Shown here piece by piece: positions 27,032 to 37,881 of a DNA stretch of 51,496 nucleotides. A program made the translations under genes and the position numbers. The stretch spans positions 1-51,496 of the forward strand of contig NZ_LUKQ02000007.1 in the NCBI RefSeq assembly GCF_001647025.1. The letters are read 5' to 3'. The stretch's first letter is position 1; each line of letters starts with the position of its first letter. Source of the stretch: Endozoicomonas atrinae. GTDB taxonomy: Bacteria; Pseudomonadota; Gammaproteobacteria; Pseudomonadales; Endozoicomonadaceae. Under the pieces are notes generated by a model. That model did not search any database. It had not been told where the DNA came from and worked only from the letters and a program-made list of their open reading frames with translations.

Positions 27032-27206
27032 ATTTGTTATTTTTTTATTGTAATATTGCAACGTTGGCCGATTGCAGCAGTAATTAATGCAGATGTGATA
27101 AATGACAGTGGTCTATTTTTCATAATGGTTATTGTCATAAAGTGTTATCACAGGGAAGCAGACTGTAATTCGGGCGTTGTTTCAAGGTCTACAGGGCAGC
27201 AAGGAC

Positions 27207-28427
27207 ATGAGTTTGCGAGAATGGCTAATACTCATAGGAATACTGGTAATCGCCGGCGTATTGGCTGACGGTTATCGCAGGATGCGACTGGCCAGAAAAA
27301 GGTCATCGGAAATCAGCTTTGGCCTGGAGGAGGTCAAAGGCTATGACGATGATTTCTCCAGTGAACTACCTAATGGTGGTGCCCGGCCCAGTTCTCTGAA
27401 GGAAACTCTTCTGAAAGAAGGGTTTGCCAAAAAGGATTCTGCCAGAACTCGTGTTGAACCCGGGTTTTCAGGGGGGGATTATTCCGATGACTACTCAGAA
27501 GGGGCTGTTGAAGAAGCGCCTGTTTACCCTGAATCGTTGAGACAGCGTCACCGTCATTCTGCTGGAGAAGCTGAATTACACGCTGAGGAAAGTTCAGCAA
27601 GGGACTCTACTTCCAGGGAAAAAGTGAGAGCTCAAAGGGCACTTGACCTGGATGAGCCTGTTCCAGTGCTTATGAATCTGGATGACTCACAGCAATCCGC
27701 AAGAGAAAAGCGCCTTTCATCTGCCGAGGATAAGTTACAAGCTGAAGGTTTTTCACAGACTGAAGACTTTTCACGAGTTGAAGGCTCTGACCGATCTGTT
27801 CGCTCTCGTGAAACGTCCAGACTGGATGCCGAGCCGGAAGAGATTGTTGGTCGCCCAAGAGTGGCAGCCAGCCAGGGGAAGGCTCCGATTCAGGAACGTG
27901 AAGTTTCGGCCAGAGAGAGTTCGAACCCGCAGAAAGAGCTCAATCTGGGAGGCCGTGAAAAAGCTGAGAAATTAAAAGACCGTCCACCTGCCAGTGAAGT
28001 GATTGTCATCAACGTGCTGTCAAAAGGTGGTGGTATTTTTGCGGGTGAACAACTGATGCAGTCCATGCTGGCCTCAGGTATGCGCTTTGGCGATATGTCG
28101 ATTTTCCATCGTTATGCGAATGCCGATGGTACCGGAAAAATTTTATTCAGTATGGCCAATGGCGTTAAGCCAGGTACCTTTACCATCGATAATCTGGAAG
28201 CCACTGAAACGCCGGCGTTGAGCCTGTTCATGAGTCTGCCGGGGCCAGAAAAACCCATGCAGGCATTTGCCCTGATGGAAGAGACAGCTCGTCGTCTTGC
28301 CCTTGATCTGGGTGGAGAACTGAAAGATGAACAGTTCAGTGTGATGACTCAGCAGACCCTTGAGCACTGTCGTCAGCGTATTCGTGAATATGAACGCAAG
28401 CAGTTGGCGAAACAGCCGGTGCATTGA
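27207..28427 (+). CDS. zipA: Cell division protein ZipA
   Basis: 406 residues. The N-terminus MSLREWLILIGILVIAGVLADGYRRMR is the characteristic single-span anchor. A long acidic/charged linker (~35-255) rich in S, E and R follows. The FtsZ-binding domain (~260-395) contains VIVINVLSKGGGIFAGEQL and FSMANGVKPGTF. It tethers FtsZ to the inner membrane at the septum. ATG 27207 gives the family N-terminus; the frame upstream (27177) does not. The linker is long but of common composition. A G7 tract lies in it (27471-27477). Confidence 0.94.
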   Translation: MSLREWLILIGILVIAGVLADGYRRMRLARKRSSEISFGLEEVKGYDDDFSSELPNGGARPSSLKETLLKEGFAKKDSARTRVEPGFSGGDYSDDYSEGAVEEAPVYPESLRQRHRHSAGEAELHAEESSARDSTSREKVRAQRALDLDEPVPVLMNLDDSQQSAREKRLSSAEDKLQAEGFSQTEDFSRVEGSDRSVRSRETSRLDAEPEEIVGRPRVAASQGKAPIQEREVSARESSNPQKELNLGGREKAEKLKDRPPASEVIVINVLSKGGGIFAGEQLMQSMLASGMRFGDMSIFHRYANADGTGKILFSMANGVKPGTFTIDNLEATETPALSLFMSLPGPEKPMQAFALMEETARRLALDLGGELKDEQFSVMTQQTLEHCRQRIREYERKQLAKQPVH

Positions 28428-28486
28428 TATTCCTGCGGGCGGGCTATAGCCATTCAGGGTGAAGCCAGCGGCCTGATGTTTTCTAC

Positions 28487-30576
<2,090 letters not shown>

Positions 30577-30672
30577 TGCCTGTGGCAATTTGATTTGAGT
30601 TGAACCCCGGAGTTCACAAAGTTCCGATAAATACTCCTGAAAGTCGGAATTGATCAAGCGGAATAAAGCTTA

Positions 30673-30704
30673 TCTTTTCTCTGTGTGCTTTGTGATCTCT
30701 GTGG
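30673..30704. repeat. Dispersed CACAAAG-type intergenic repeat, copy 1
   Basis: A 32-base unit (reading CCACAGAGATCACAAAGCAC on the minus strand at its left part) that matches 33324-33355 at 26 of 32 positions. It lies in the gap between ligA and the SLT lipoprotein gene. Similar strings are common in intergenic DNA of many bacteria, from general recollection. Confidence 0.5.
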
Positions 30705-30729
30705 CTGAAATTAGGAGGATGGCGGCTGA

Positions 30730-31311
30730 ATGTCAAACCTGAGCCGAAAGCTGTTTGTTTTGATCGTGTCTGCAGTACTGGCAGGCTGTGCCACCAAGGC
30801 ACCACCCGAGAAGCCCCACAATCTCTGTAGTGTCTTCAAAGAAAAACGTGGCTGGTATAAAGACGCCAAAAAATCAAACCAGCGCTGGGGGACGCCCATC
30901 CAGATCATGATGGCCATTATGTATCAGGAATCATCTTACCGGCACGATGCCCAGCCTCCGCGCCCATGGTTTCTCTTTATTCCATTACCCCGTGATTCTT
31001 CTGCCTACGGCTACTCCCAGGCTCAGGATGGTACCTGGGATCAGTATGTCAAAGAGGCAGGGGGCTTTTTCTCCAGCCGGAAAGATTTTGGCGACTCCAT
31101 CGACTTTATTGGCTGGTATACCCATAAGTCCCGCAAGATTAATGGAACTTCACTCTGGGCAGCGGACCATCAGTACCTGAATTACCATGAAGGCTGGTAT
31201 GGTTACCGCAAGGGAACCCACAAGAAAAAGAAATGGCTGCTGAATACTGCCGGTACGGTTAAACGAAGAGCCAGTGACTATGGTGAGCAGCTGCGCCGCT
31301 GTAGCCTGTAA
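30730..31311 (+). CDS. SLT-like lytic transglycosylase lipoprotein
   Basis: 193 residues. A lipobox (LFVLIVSAVLAGC, lipidated Cys20) indicates an envelope lipoprotein. The rest resembles a goose-lysozyme/SLT transglycosylase domain: IMMAIMYQESSYRHDAQPP with a likely catalytic Glu67, then AYGYSQAQDGTWDQY and the substrate-side YLNYHEGWYGYRKG. It would cut peptidoglycan glycan strands. AGGAGG (30713-30718) is 11 bases before ATG 30730, a little far. It is downstream of ligA, with a dispersed repeat between. Confidence 0.75.
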   Translation: MSNLSRKLFVLIVSAVLAGCATKAPPEKPHNLCSVFKEKRGWYKDAKKSNQRWGTPIQIMMAIMYQESSYRHDAQPPRPWFLFIPLPRDSSAYGYSQAQDGTWDQYVKEAGGFFSSRKDFGDSIDFIGWYTHKSRKINGTSLWAADHQYLNYHEGWYGYRKGTHKKKKWLLNTAGTVKRRASDYGEQLRRCSL

Positions 31312-31434
31312 TGGATATAGAAGGCTTTCAGGCTGTAAAAGTGATCTGGGTCGTCGATAAAATAAGTTGTCTTAAATAAAGTTGTAATTGCCCCATTTTG
31401 GTCTGTTGCCAAGGTATTCCAAAGGGAATTGATA

Positions 31435-32214
31435 ATGCCTTCGCGTACATTTTTTCTGCCATTTCTGCTACTAATGGCCTTCCAGTTACCCCTGTTCGGA
31501 TGCTCGTTGGTTTTCGAAGAGGGGTTTGATTCTGATCAGAGCAGCCAATTCTGGTTGGCCAGGTCTAATCCTGAAGCCTTGGAGGTTCTACGCTTCTGGT
31601 TTGAAGAGTGGGATGCCGACATGGAGCAGGGGGGGGCGGGTCGATACAATGAAAAATGGTTTCCCCATGGTCCAAATGGGCTGGCAGGTAGCCAGGAGAT
31701 TGACCGTCTGACCCGTGAGAAATTCCTATCACTCTTTGAGTTCGTAGTTTCTGGTCAGCATGACTGGGATATTCATCGTAATCCTTTTGATAACCTTGCT
31801 TACATTATTCTGATTGATCAGTTCAGTCGAAACATGTTCCGTAACCAGGGAAGAGCTTTTCGTTATGATGGTTTGGCTCGGGATGCGGCGAAGGTCAATC
31901 TGGAAAAGCAGTTTCACAAGCACTACTTCACGGGCTATCAGAAGTTATTTGTTATTTTTCCCATGATGCATCATGAAAATCTGGCTTCACAACAGGTTGC
32001 TCTTGATTATCTAAAAGCATTGAATGAACACCCTGATCATCCGTATGAATTCCTTAACGCGCTGAATAAAGCTTTTGAGCACTACCAGATGGTGTATATG
32101 TTCGGGCGTTTTCCACATCGAAATCAGGCGAAACACAGAATATCTACAGCGCTTGAGGAGGCGTACCTTTCGAAGAAAGGCACCAAAGGGTTTATCGATG
32201 GTGCCAGCTGGTAG
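31435..32214 (+). CDS. DUF924 family protein with lipoprotein-type signal
   Basis: 259 residues from ATG 31435, with AAAGGG eight bases upstream. Residues ~45-245 match DUF924 (COG3803): VLRFWFEEW, KWF, then LAYIILIDQFSRNMFRNQGRAFRYD and FPMMHHEN, an alpha-helical fold of unknown biochemical role. Family members are usually cytosolic and about 180-200 residues. This one has a hydrophobic leader ending LPLFGC at ~20-25, which fits a lipobox and predicts membrane anchoring. A G8 tract at 31629-31636 lies near the domain start. It converges with yheU, with only 13 bases between. Confidence 0.7.
   Translation: MPSRTFFLPFLLLMAFQLPLFGCSLVFEEGFDSDQSSQFWLARSNPEALEVLRFWFEEWDADMEQGGAGRYNEKWFPHGPNGLAGSQEIDRLTREKFLSLFEFVVSGQHDWDIHRNPFDNLAYIILIDQFSRNMFRNQGRAFRYDGLARDAAKVNLEKQFHKHYFTGYQKLFVIFPMMHHENLASQQVALDYLKALNEHPDHPYEFLNALNKAFEHYQMVYMFGRFPHRNQAKHRISTALEEAYLSKKGTKGFIDGASW
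31629..31636. repeat. G8 homopolymer in the DUF924 gene
   Basis: CAG GGG GGG GCG codes Gln-Gly-Gly-Ala. Eight G in a row early in the domain; slippage would remove almost all of it. The frame is open at this length. Confidence 0.55.
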
Positions 32215-32227
32215 TCATCGTCGACGG

Positions 32228-32464
32228 TCAGGCGTCCAGCTCTCTCAGGATTTGCTTTGCAACATCCTTGTGCAGAATATTGGGTGTCTGGCTCTCCTGA
32301 TCAAATACGATCACCATCTCTCCAGATTTTAAGCGGGATAATACCTGCGCTACTCTCTTGGAAAGTGTTTCGTCATAGCCGTTATCCGTCCCTTCACGGC
32401 TGACGAACTCTTCGATCAGACTCTTAAGCGTTTCCGGCTCAATCATGTCATGGGGAATAATCAT
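32228..32464 (-). CDS. yheU: UPF0270 family protein YheU
   Basis: 78 residues beginning MIIPHDMIEPETLKSLIEEFVSREGTD, the recognisable start of the UPF0270 family, whose members are about 70-75 residues and of unknown function. It is translationally coupled to trmO: its ATG overlaps the trmO TGA in an ATGA. The coupling is consistent with a role near tRNA or translation, but this is only context. Confidence 0.85.
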   Translation of the reverse strand: MIIPHDMIEPETLKSLIEEFVSREGTDNGYDETLSKRVAQVLSRLKSGEMVIVFDQESQTPNILHKDVAKQILRELDA

Positions 32465-33216
32465 TGCCCATTACCTTCCTTTGTATTCTCATCCAGTTTA
32501 AGGGGCTCCAGCTCTTTCACTAGGAAGTGATGGTTTGTGTATTCCCAGACCACATTCAGATCCCATAAGGCGGTGCCATGGCGCCGTTCGGAGGTTCCCC
32601 TCAGGTAGGCCGGTCTTGGATCCTGACCAAGCACCTGCTCGATCAGCAGAATCAGTTGTCTGCCGGTTCGTTGTTCATAACGCAGGCATTGATTCATGGC
32701 CTCATCGGTGAACTTCACTTCGGCCATTTGCATGGGTAAGGGAGCAAAGCCCCCCTTGGCATTAGGCAGTGCGTCGGCATAAGGCAGGTAGGGTTTGATA
32801 TCTATAACTGGAGTACCATCAAGAAGGTCTACAGCCCCAAGGTGCAGTTTCAACTTACCATTTCCTGATTCAATTTTACGCAGTTCAACCACGGACATGC
32901 CCATAGGATTGGGGCGATGTGTCGAGCGGGTAGCAAACACCCCCATGCGCTGTCGGCCACCCAGCCTTGGTGGGCGGATGGTCGGACGCCAGCCTTCATC
33001 CATGGTCTTGTGGAAGATAAAATGGACCCAGATATGTGAAAAACCATCCAGACCACGTACCAGATTTTCCTGATTGTAGGGTTGGATAAGTTCCAGTGTG
33101 GCTTCAGCGGCAGTGACAATACCTGGCTGACGGGGGATTCCGAATTTCTGGCGGTAACAGGAGCGAATAACACCGATCTGTTCAAACTGGAATGAGTGGG
33201 TGGTGGCTTCTTTCAC
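32461..33216 (-). CDS. trmO: tRNA (N6-threonylcarbamoyladenosine37-N6)-methyltransferase TrmO
   Basis: 251 residues. It methylates t6A37 of some tRNAs using S-adenosylmethionine. Family marks: FEQIGVIRSCYRQKFGIPRQPGI at the N-terminus, the conserved FATRSTHRPNPMGMSVVEL, and LLDGTPVIDIKPYLPYAD; the TsaA-like beta barrel spans ~10-165. The start is GTG 33216; no in-frame ATG gives the conserved N-terminus and no strong ribosome site is seen. A promoter is proposed at 33246-33274. It overlaps yheU. Confidence 0.92.
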   Translation of the reverse strand: MKEATTHSFQFEQIGVIRSCYRQKFGIPRQPGIVTAAEATLELIQPYNQENLVRGLDGFSHIWVHFIFHKTMDEGWRPTIRPPRLGGRQRMGVFATRSTHRPNPMGMSVVELRKIESGNGKLKLHLGAVDLLDGTPVIDIKPYLPYADALPNAKGGFAPLPMQMAEVKFTDEAMNQCLRYEQRTGRQLILLIEQVLGQDPRPAYLRGTSERRHGTALWDLNVVWEYTNHHFLVKELEPLKLDENTKEGNGQ

Positions 33217-33245
33217 GGTGAATCTGGCAAGTTGTTGGGTCGGAT

Positions 33246-33274
33246 ATAATGACGCCCGGCAGTGCTATTGGCAA
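33246..33274 (-). promoter_or_regulatory. Candidate promoter of trmO-yheU
   Basis: On the minus strand TTGCCA (33269-33274), a 17-base spacer and CATTAT (33246-33251) precede GTG 33216 by about 30 bases. The -35 box matches 5 of 6 positions and the -10 box 4 of 6. Confidence 0.4.
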
Positions 33275-33296
33275 CAGAGTATTTTTGAGCCATAAG

Positions 33297-33348
33297 GAGC
33301 ACGAAGCTCACAAAAGTAATCCTTCTTTTCTTTGTGATCTTCGTGCTC
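33297..33348. terminator. 18-bp inverted repeat between patB-like gene and trmO
   Basis: GAGCACGAAGCTCACAAA (33297-33314) and TTTGTGATCTTCGTGCTC (33331-33348) pair at 17 of 18 positions around a 16-base loop. It lies 12 bases after the beta-lyase stop on the minus strand and could terminate or protect that transcript, though no T-run follows. The right arm is part of the dispersed repeat copy 2. Confidence 0.5.
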
Positions 33349-33355
33349 TTTGTGG
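33324..33355. repeat. Dispersed CACAAAG-type intergenic repeat, copy 2
   Basis: Matches 30673-30704 at 26 of 32 positions. On the minus strand it reads CCACAAAGAGCACGAAGATC and continues CACAAAGAAAAGA. An inverted partial copy at 33297-33314 makes the hairpin. Confidence 0.5.
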
Positions 33356-33358
33356 TTT

Positions 33359-34504
33359 TCAGAGCTGTGCAACAGCTGTGGCTATTCGTTTAACTCCCTC
33401 TTCCAGCAGAGATCTACTGCAGCCAAAGTTCAGCCTCAGGTAATTTTCATCACCAAACTGTTTTCCTGGTGAGAGGCCTACACCGGCCTGTTCAAAGAAC
33501 TGGTGTGGGTCTTCCAGTCCCAGTTCGCTGACATCAATCCAGGCCAGGTAGGTTGCCTGCAGTGGTTCCATGGAAAGGCCCGGGATGTTATTGATGGCTT
33601 CCAGCAGGTAATCATGGTTATTACGCAGATAGTCCAGTAATGACTGCCGCCAGGGTTCGCCATGACGATAGGCCGCTTTTGCTGCAGTGTAACCAATCAG
33701 AGTGCTGTCCGTTGAAGGTACGATACCGGTACGAACCCGGTTGAACTGATGACGTAACTGATTATTGGGAATAATGGCAAATGCACAGCCGAAACCGGCC
33801 AGGTTGAAGGTTTTGGACGGTGACATCAGGGTGACTGAGTTGTCTCTGGCAAATTCGCTGATGGAGGCATAGGGAATATGTTCGGCATGGCGATCAAGAA
33901 TCAGGTCGCAATGCACTTCATCTGAGCAGACGACAAGGCCATGCTTTTTACAGAGCTGCTCAAGATTTTCCAGCTCTGTCCGGGTAAATACCCGACCATT
34001 CGGGTTCTGAGGGTTGCACAGCATCAGCAGCTTCGTGCTGGGCGTGATTTTCTGCTCCAGGCTTTCGAGATCAAGAACCCATTGATCGTTTTGCTTAATC
34101 CATTCGACACCAATAAGCTCACGTCCTGCCAGCTTTGGAGCCATCAGAAATGGGTAATACACAGGAACAGGGGAGATAACCCCCTCTCTTTTGCCCGCAT
34201 AGGCTCGAACACAGACATTCAGTGCCGATACCAGGCCTGGTGTCCAGACAATCCATTCCGGCTCAATATCCCAGTGATAGAGATTGCGACAGCGCTCAAC
34301 GACAAGCTGTTCCAGCTCACTGTCGGGCTCGGTGTAACCAAAAACCCCATGGTCGATACGTTGGTGCAGTGCTTCGATGATTTCAGGTGCTGACTGAAAA
34401 TCCATATCCGCTACCCACATAGGGAGAACGTCAGGACTGAAACGTTCCCATTTTAGGCTTGAGGTCTTGGTTCGATTCACCACTTTATCGAAGTCGATGC
34501 TCAC
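33359..34504 (-). CDS. PLP-dependent C-S beta-lyase, PatB/MalY family
   Basis: 381 residues. It is a fold-type I aminotransferase-like enzyme. The PLP lysine is in SPSKTFNLAGFGCAF (Lys231), the NPNG motif is near 167 and SDEVHCDL, typical of PatB/MalY, near 194. The opening VVNRTKTSSLKWERF...LPMWVADMDF is the family signature. Such enzymes cleave cystathionine or other Cys conjugates, releasing a thiol. Its exact substrate is unknown. It shares the minus strand with mnmH, from which it is separated by a hairpin at 34558-34583. Confidence 0.88.
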   Translation of the reverse strand: MSIDFDKVVNRTKTSSLKWERFSPDVLPMWVADMDFQSAPEIIEALHQRIDHGVFGYTEPDSELEQLVVERCRNLYHWDIEPEWIVWTPGLVSALNVCVRAYAGKREGVISPVPVYYPFLMAPKLAGRELIGVEWIKQNDQWVLDLESLEQKITPSTKLLMLCNPQNPNGRVFTRTELENLEQLCKKHGLVVCSDEVHCDLILDRHAEHIPYASISEFARDNSVTLMSPSKTFNLAGFGCAFAIIPNNQLRHQFNRVRTGIVPSTDSTLIGYTAAKAAYRHGEPWRQSLLDYLRNNHDYLLEAINNIPGLSMEPLQATYLAWIDVSELGLEDPHQFFEQAGVGLSPGKQFGDENYLRLNFGCSRSLLEEGVKRIATAVAQL

Positions 34505-34557
34505 TGCTTTATCCTGTTATCGTCGTTTTTCTAGTAAGAGGTGCTGCTCTATAAATA

Positions 34558-34583
34558 CAGCCTCAAACTCCCCTGTGAGGCTG
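34558..34583 (-). terminator. Hairpin after mnmH
   Basis: On the minus strand CAGCCTCA pairs with TGAGGCTG (8 bp, loop of 10) and is followed by TATTTATAG, a modest T tract. It probably ends the mnmH transcript at least partly. Confidence 0.5.
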
Positions 34584-34599
34584 AGTATTTTATCAATGC

Positions 34600-35742
34600 T
34601 CAGGCTTGCGCTATTGTATCGCTATTTACCAGCAATGTGCTGTAGCTCTCCTGAATCTTCTTTCGATCTCCCCGGAAGATAATGTCACCTTCCTTCTGCT
34701 CCAGCTGATAGTCATACATGGGGTCGTAATAATTGCTGAGCAGGTCACTGATCAGAGGGCTATAGCCTTCTATTACACCATCCGTTTTATGTTGCTGAAT
34801 GGCATTTTCCAGAATGTCGGTTAATTGCTGATAGCGCTCTCCACCCAGTCGGCGGCGAATGCGGTAAAGGCTGCCGGAGAGGCCTTCGGCAAACTGATCA
34901 AAGCCCTGTTGCTCACCATAAGCATCAATAAACTCGGCAAGATTGTCGGTAACATATTCCTTAAGACCAATTTTTACCCGTTCTTCCATGGTCTCTTCGA
35001 GCAAAATTAACGGGGATTGCTGCATTTTGTCCCGCATCTCCTGAGGCAGGCTGCAGCGGCCAATCAGTTTACTTTCGTCTTCCAACAGAACAGGCATGCC
35101 GGGGTGCTTATGGCGATGCTTCAGCAGCGCGATGGACAGACGATTTTCGAAATCGATCTGACTGGGCTGCCCACCATATCGTCGGCCAAAACTTGAGCCT
35201 CTATGGTTCGCGAGACCTTCCAGATCAATGCTGTAAGGCAACTGTTGAATAAGGTAGGTTTTGCCGGTACCGGTTTTACCACTGAGGATAATAAACGGAA
35301 TGTCTTTAATGGAGCGTTCCAGTTCATCAATCAGAAAGCGTCTCAGTGCTTTATAGCCACCTTTGATTAATGGGTAAGGGTAGCCTGATTCTTTAAGCCA
35401 CTGCTGGGTAATATGGGAACGCTGTCCACCGCGAAAGCAGAACAGATACCCCTCTGGATGTTTATTAATAAATGATTGCCAGTCTTCGAGTCGCTGTGCT
35501 CGAACATCGTCAGTAGCCAGCTTATAGCCTAGTGCTACAGCCGCTTCAGGCCCTTCTTTCTTGTAGCAGGTACCAATCAGATCGCGCTGCCGGTCGTTCA
35601 GAATGGGGGCATTCGTAGCAGTAGGGAAGCTGCCTTTGGCAAACTCTACAGGGGCGCGAACATCCATCAACGGGATGTCCTGAAGAAAAATAGACAGGAA
35701 GTCTTCAGTATTGGCTCTTTCTTGATGTACGGATATCGTCAT
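34600..35742 (-). CDS. mnmH: tRNA 2-selenouridine synthase MnmH (SelU)
   Basis: 380 residues. An N-terminal rhodanese domain with active Cys102 in FCFRGGQRS is followed by a P-loop domain (LSGKTGTGKTYLIQQL near 151-166). It converts 2-thiouridine to geranylated and then selenated U34 in tRNAs for Lys, Glu and Gln. Selenophosphate is needed; selD is not in the window. Weak ribosome site. An operator-like inverted repeat lies about 75 bases upstream. Intact and of normal length. Confidence 0.93.
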   Translation of the reverse strand: MTISVHQERANTEDFLSIFLQDIPLMDVRAPVEFAKGSFPTATNAPILNDRQRDLIGTCYKKEGPEAAVALGYKLATDDVRAQRLEDWQSFINKHPEGYLFCFRGGQRSHITQQWLKESGYPYPLIKGGYKALRRFLIDELERSIKDIPFIILSGKTGTGKTYLIQQLPYSIDLEGLANHRGSSFGRRYGGQPSQIDFENRLSIALLKHRHKHPGMPVLLEDESKLIGRCSLPQEMRDKMQQSPLILLEETMEERVKIGLKEYVTDNLAEFIDAYGEQQGFDQFAEGLSGSLYRIRRRLGGERYQQLTDILENAIQQHKTDGVIEGYSPLISDLLSNYYDPMYDYQLEQKEGDIIFRGDRKKIQESYSTLLVNSDTIAQA

Positions 35743-36402
35743 TGAGGGCTGCAGTGGCTGATCAAAACTGCATAGTGTCGTACCCGAGGCAGTGATTTGG
35801 CAAGTCTGAATATGTGAAAGGGTAACCGTAACTACCCTTACATAGGCTGAATCAGAGTCATAGCAATTACATTTTCTAACCCTGTGGCAGTTAAAGGTCG
35901 TGACAGATGCAGCTGAGTCATCTCATATTTAGAGCATAGAGTTGGTATAAGTTTTAGTGGGTCATAAATGCTCAAAATCTGGTGGTGGCGATCAGTTTTC
36001 TTATGATTTTTTACTGATTTTACTGGGTCTCAGAAGGTTCCCGGTAAAATTATCCATCAAATCTCGAGTCAGTTACATTGACACTCTGGTTAGTGACTCT
36101 AAAGAGATATCATTCATAATTCTGAGCTCTGACAGTTAGAGGAAATGTGTGAACAAGTCCACTCTTGCCTTTGGTAAACCTTGGTATTAGTGGTGATATT
36201 TTTGGAAAAAGGGACTTACTCGTAGCCTCCACAGGTAAGGCATATTTAATGCTCTAAGGAGCTGTCCTGAAATCACTTCCCTGTTTTCAGTCAGAATGCC
36301 CAATGAACAAGAAAGGGATCAAGTGTTACCTATAAAAGTTAAAGTCCAGTTAATGACCAGTTATCAGTTACCAGTTTAATTAATTTGAATTGAGGTATAA
36401 AA
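35743..36402. other. Gene-free region between mnmH and the kinase-like gene
   Basis: About 660 bases. It contains the inverted repeat AAGGGTA (35818-35824) / TACCCTT (35833-35839) near mnmH and short AT-rich stretches. Frames on both strands are short with no family likeness. The segment around 36255-36330 (GGAGCTGTCCTGAAATCACT and on) faintly suggests a mobile-element remnant, but I cannot support it. A GAGG (36392-36395) serves the next gene. Confidence 0.45.
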
Positions 36403-37857
36403 ATGAATACAGAAACCGATTTTCTGTTAAGGCGAATCCAACAGGGCGAATATATTATTAACAATGAAAAAAAAGCCATTGTAGGAACAAAAAATGGGTT
36501 CTCTGTTTATCTGACTGATCATGGTCGTTTTGCTTATGTTAATGATGATTTCTCAGAAAACTACCGAACTTCAATACGTACTATTTATGAACTGGCAGAA
36601 ACTCTTCTCAGCAGTAGAGATATTTCATCACAGATACCACGTCGTAACCATGTGGCAACACCAAAGCGGATAACAAAACAGAATACTGGTATGGCTGGTG
36701 CAACAGGTGGTGAAGTATGTGCTTTAGTGCCTATTGTGGTTGCGGGACGATGTCATAGAGGATGTGTTTATCCTGAGAATCCTGATGGCAAGCCAGCTAA
36801 TACTTTAATATCACCAATTGAAGCGGGAAGGGAACAGTCTGTTACTCAGAAGGAAATAGCTAGAAAGCCAGGCAAAATAACTCCATTGATGCATAATGAA
36901 AGGTCCCGTTTCAATCCTGATGTCAGTGCAGCTTGCTCAGTTGATGTATCTAATTTTCCTGGAGCGAGAGAAGAAGCAACCCAGCTGGATGATGATTCTC
37001 TTAAGTTTCTTAAAGAGTTGAATGAGTGCTGGGGCGATAAGGATAAAAACAAGGGCGTTATAAGGAGCAGTGGCTATTATCTCTCGCGAGGTGCTGACGG
37101 TATTGTCTTAAAATTGCGTTTGAAAAATGGTCAGTATGTTGTTGGAAAGTTGCCATCATCTAGTTCGGCAGGAAATCTGCTCGATAGGGATATTAGCAAA
37201 GGAAAAACATATCGTACTACATCTAATGCTGCTAAATCGCAAATAGTAAGAGGAAAATTGGATCGAAATGTCACCATAACCAATTTACCAGAAGTTGCCT
37301 TTGTTATTTCGTTTAGCAAGTATATCCCGGGTGTAACCCTTCATGAAAAGCTGAAAACTAAAGAAAGCCCTATATTTAAGCCGGAAAATATCAAAGTATT
37401 TGCCCGTCATTTATTGAATGAGTATAAAGAACTCTGGAATACAGGGTATATGCACGTTGATGCACATGCCTCCAATATTATGATAAAGCCAGATAATATG
37501 CCTTGCCTTCTGGATTTTGGTCGTGCAAGAGGAATGAGCGAATATTGGGTAAAGAGAGAGCTCATGACCATAGGACATCACTTACTGACACTGGCACTCA
37601 AAAATCCTGAAATTACGGCAACGAAATTTGGTGAAAAAAATCCATGGCCAATGTCAGTTATTTTGCCTTCAGGTGGTCAGTTCTCAGGCGGTTACACTTT
37701 AGATGAAAATCCACATCTAAAGACGTTTATTTTTAGTAAAGCAAGCGATGAGTTTTCAGATCTTCGATCATTATTGCAGTGGCTTTACGATGAGAAGACG
37801 AAATTCACCTTGGGTTCATTTAAAGAGCTGGAGCTGCACCCTTATTTCAGGGATTAA
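36403..37857 (+). CDS. Protein-kinase-fold protein, possible effector
   Basis: 484 residues. Residues ~1-200 match nothing I know and include a Cys-rich patch (VCALVPIVVAGRCHRGCVYP, ~105-123). From ~222 a kinase-like fold is readable: glycine loop YLSRGADGIVLKL, candidate lysine K249 in QYVVGKLP, hinge-like SKYIPGVTLHEKL (~305-318), catalytic loop HVDAHASNIM (Asp353, Asn358) and DFG at 371-373 in LLDFGRARG. The His in DxH recalls aminoglycoside/choline kinase and UbiB-type loops rather than HRDLK Ser/Thr kinases. There is no signal peptide. ATG 36403 has GAGG seven bases upstream. The gene is AT-richer than its neighbours and ends 24 bases from the convergent adhesin gene. An acquired gene or secreted effector is possible. 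Confidence 0.7.
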   Translation: MNTETDFLLRRIQQGEYIINNEKKAIVGTKNGFSVYLTDHGRFAYVNDDFSENYRTSIRTIYELAETLLSSRDISSQIPRRNHVATPKRITKQNTGMAGATGGEVCALVPIVVAGRCHRGCVYPENPDGKPANTLISPIEAGREQSVTQKEIARKPGKITPLMHNERSRFNPDVSAACSVDVSNFPGAREEATQLDDDSLKFLKELNECWGDKDKNKGVIRSSGYYLSRGADGIVLKLRLKNGQYVVGKLPSSSSAGNLLDRDISKGKTYRTTSNAAKSQIVRGKLDRNVTITNLPEVAFVISFSKYIPGVTLHEKLKTKESPIFKPENIKVFARHLLNEYKELWNTGYMHVDAHASNIMIKPDNMPCLLDFGRARGMSEYWVKRELMTIGHHLLTLALKNPEITATKFGEKNPWPMSVILPSGGQFSGGYTLDENPHLKTFIFSKASDEFSDLRSLLQWLYDEKTKFTLGSFKELELHPYFRD

Positions 37858-37881
37858 TACTTCTTTGGTTTGGTTAACTGA

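Noticed and set aside
34465-34480. GGTTCGATTC as a tRNA T-loop
   Set aside because: It is inside the beta-lyase coding sequence and no cloverleaf can be built around it.
35957-36139. A 60-residue frame upstream of the kinase-like gene
   Set aside because: No ribosome site and composition like the AT-rich non-coding DNA around it.
36255-36330. Possible mobile-element end (GGAGCTGTCCTGAAATC)
   Set aside because: Only a faint resemblance to IS termini, with no transposase or matching inverted repeat nearby.
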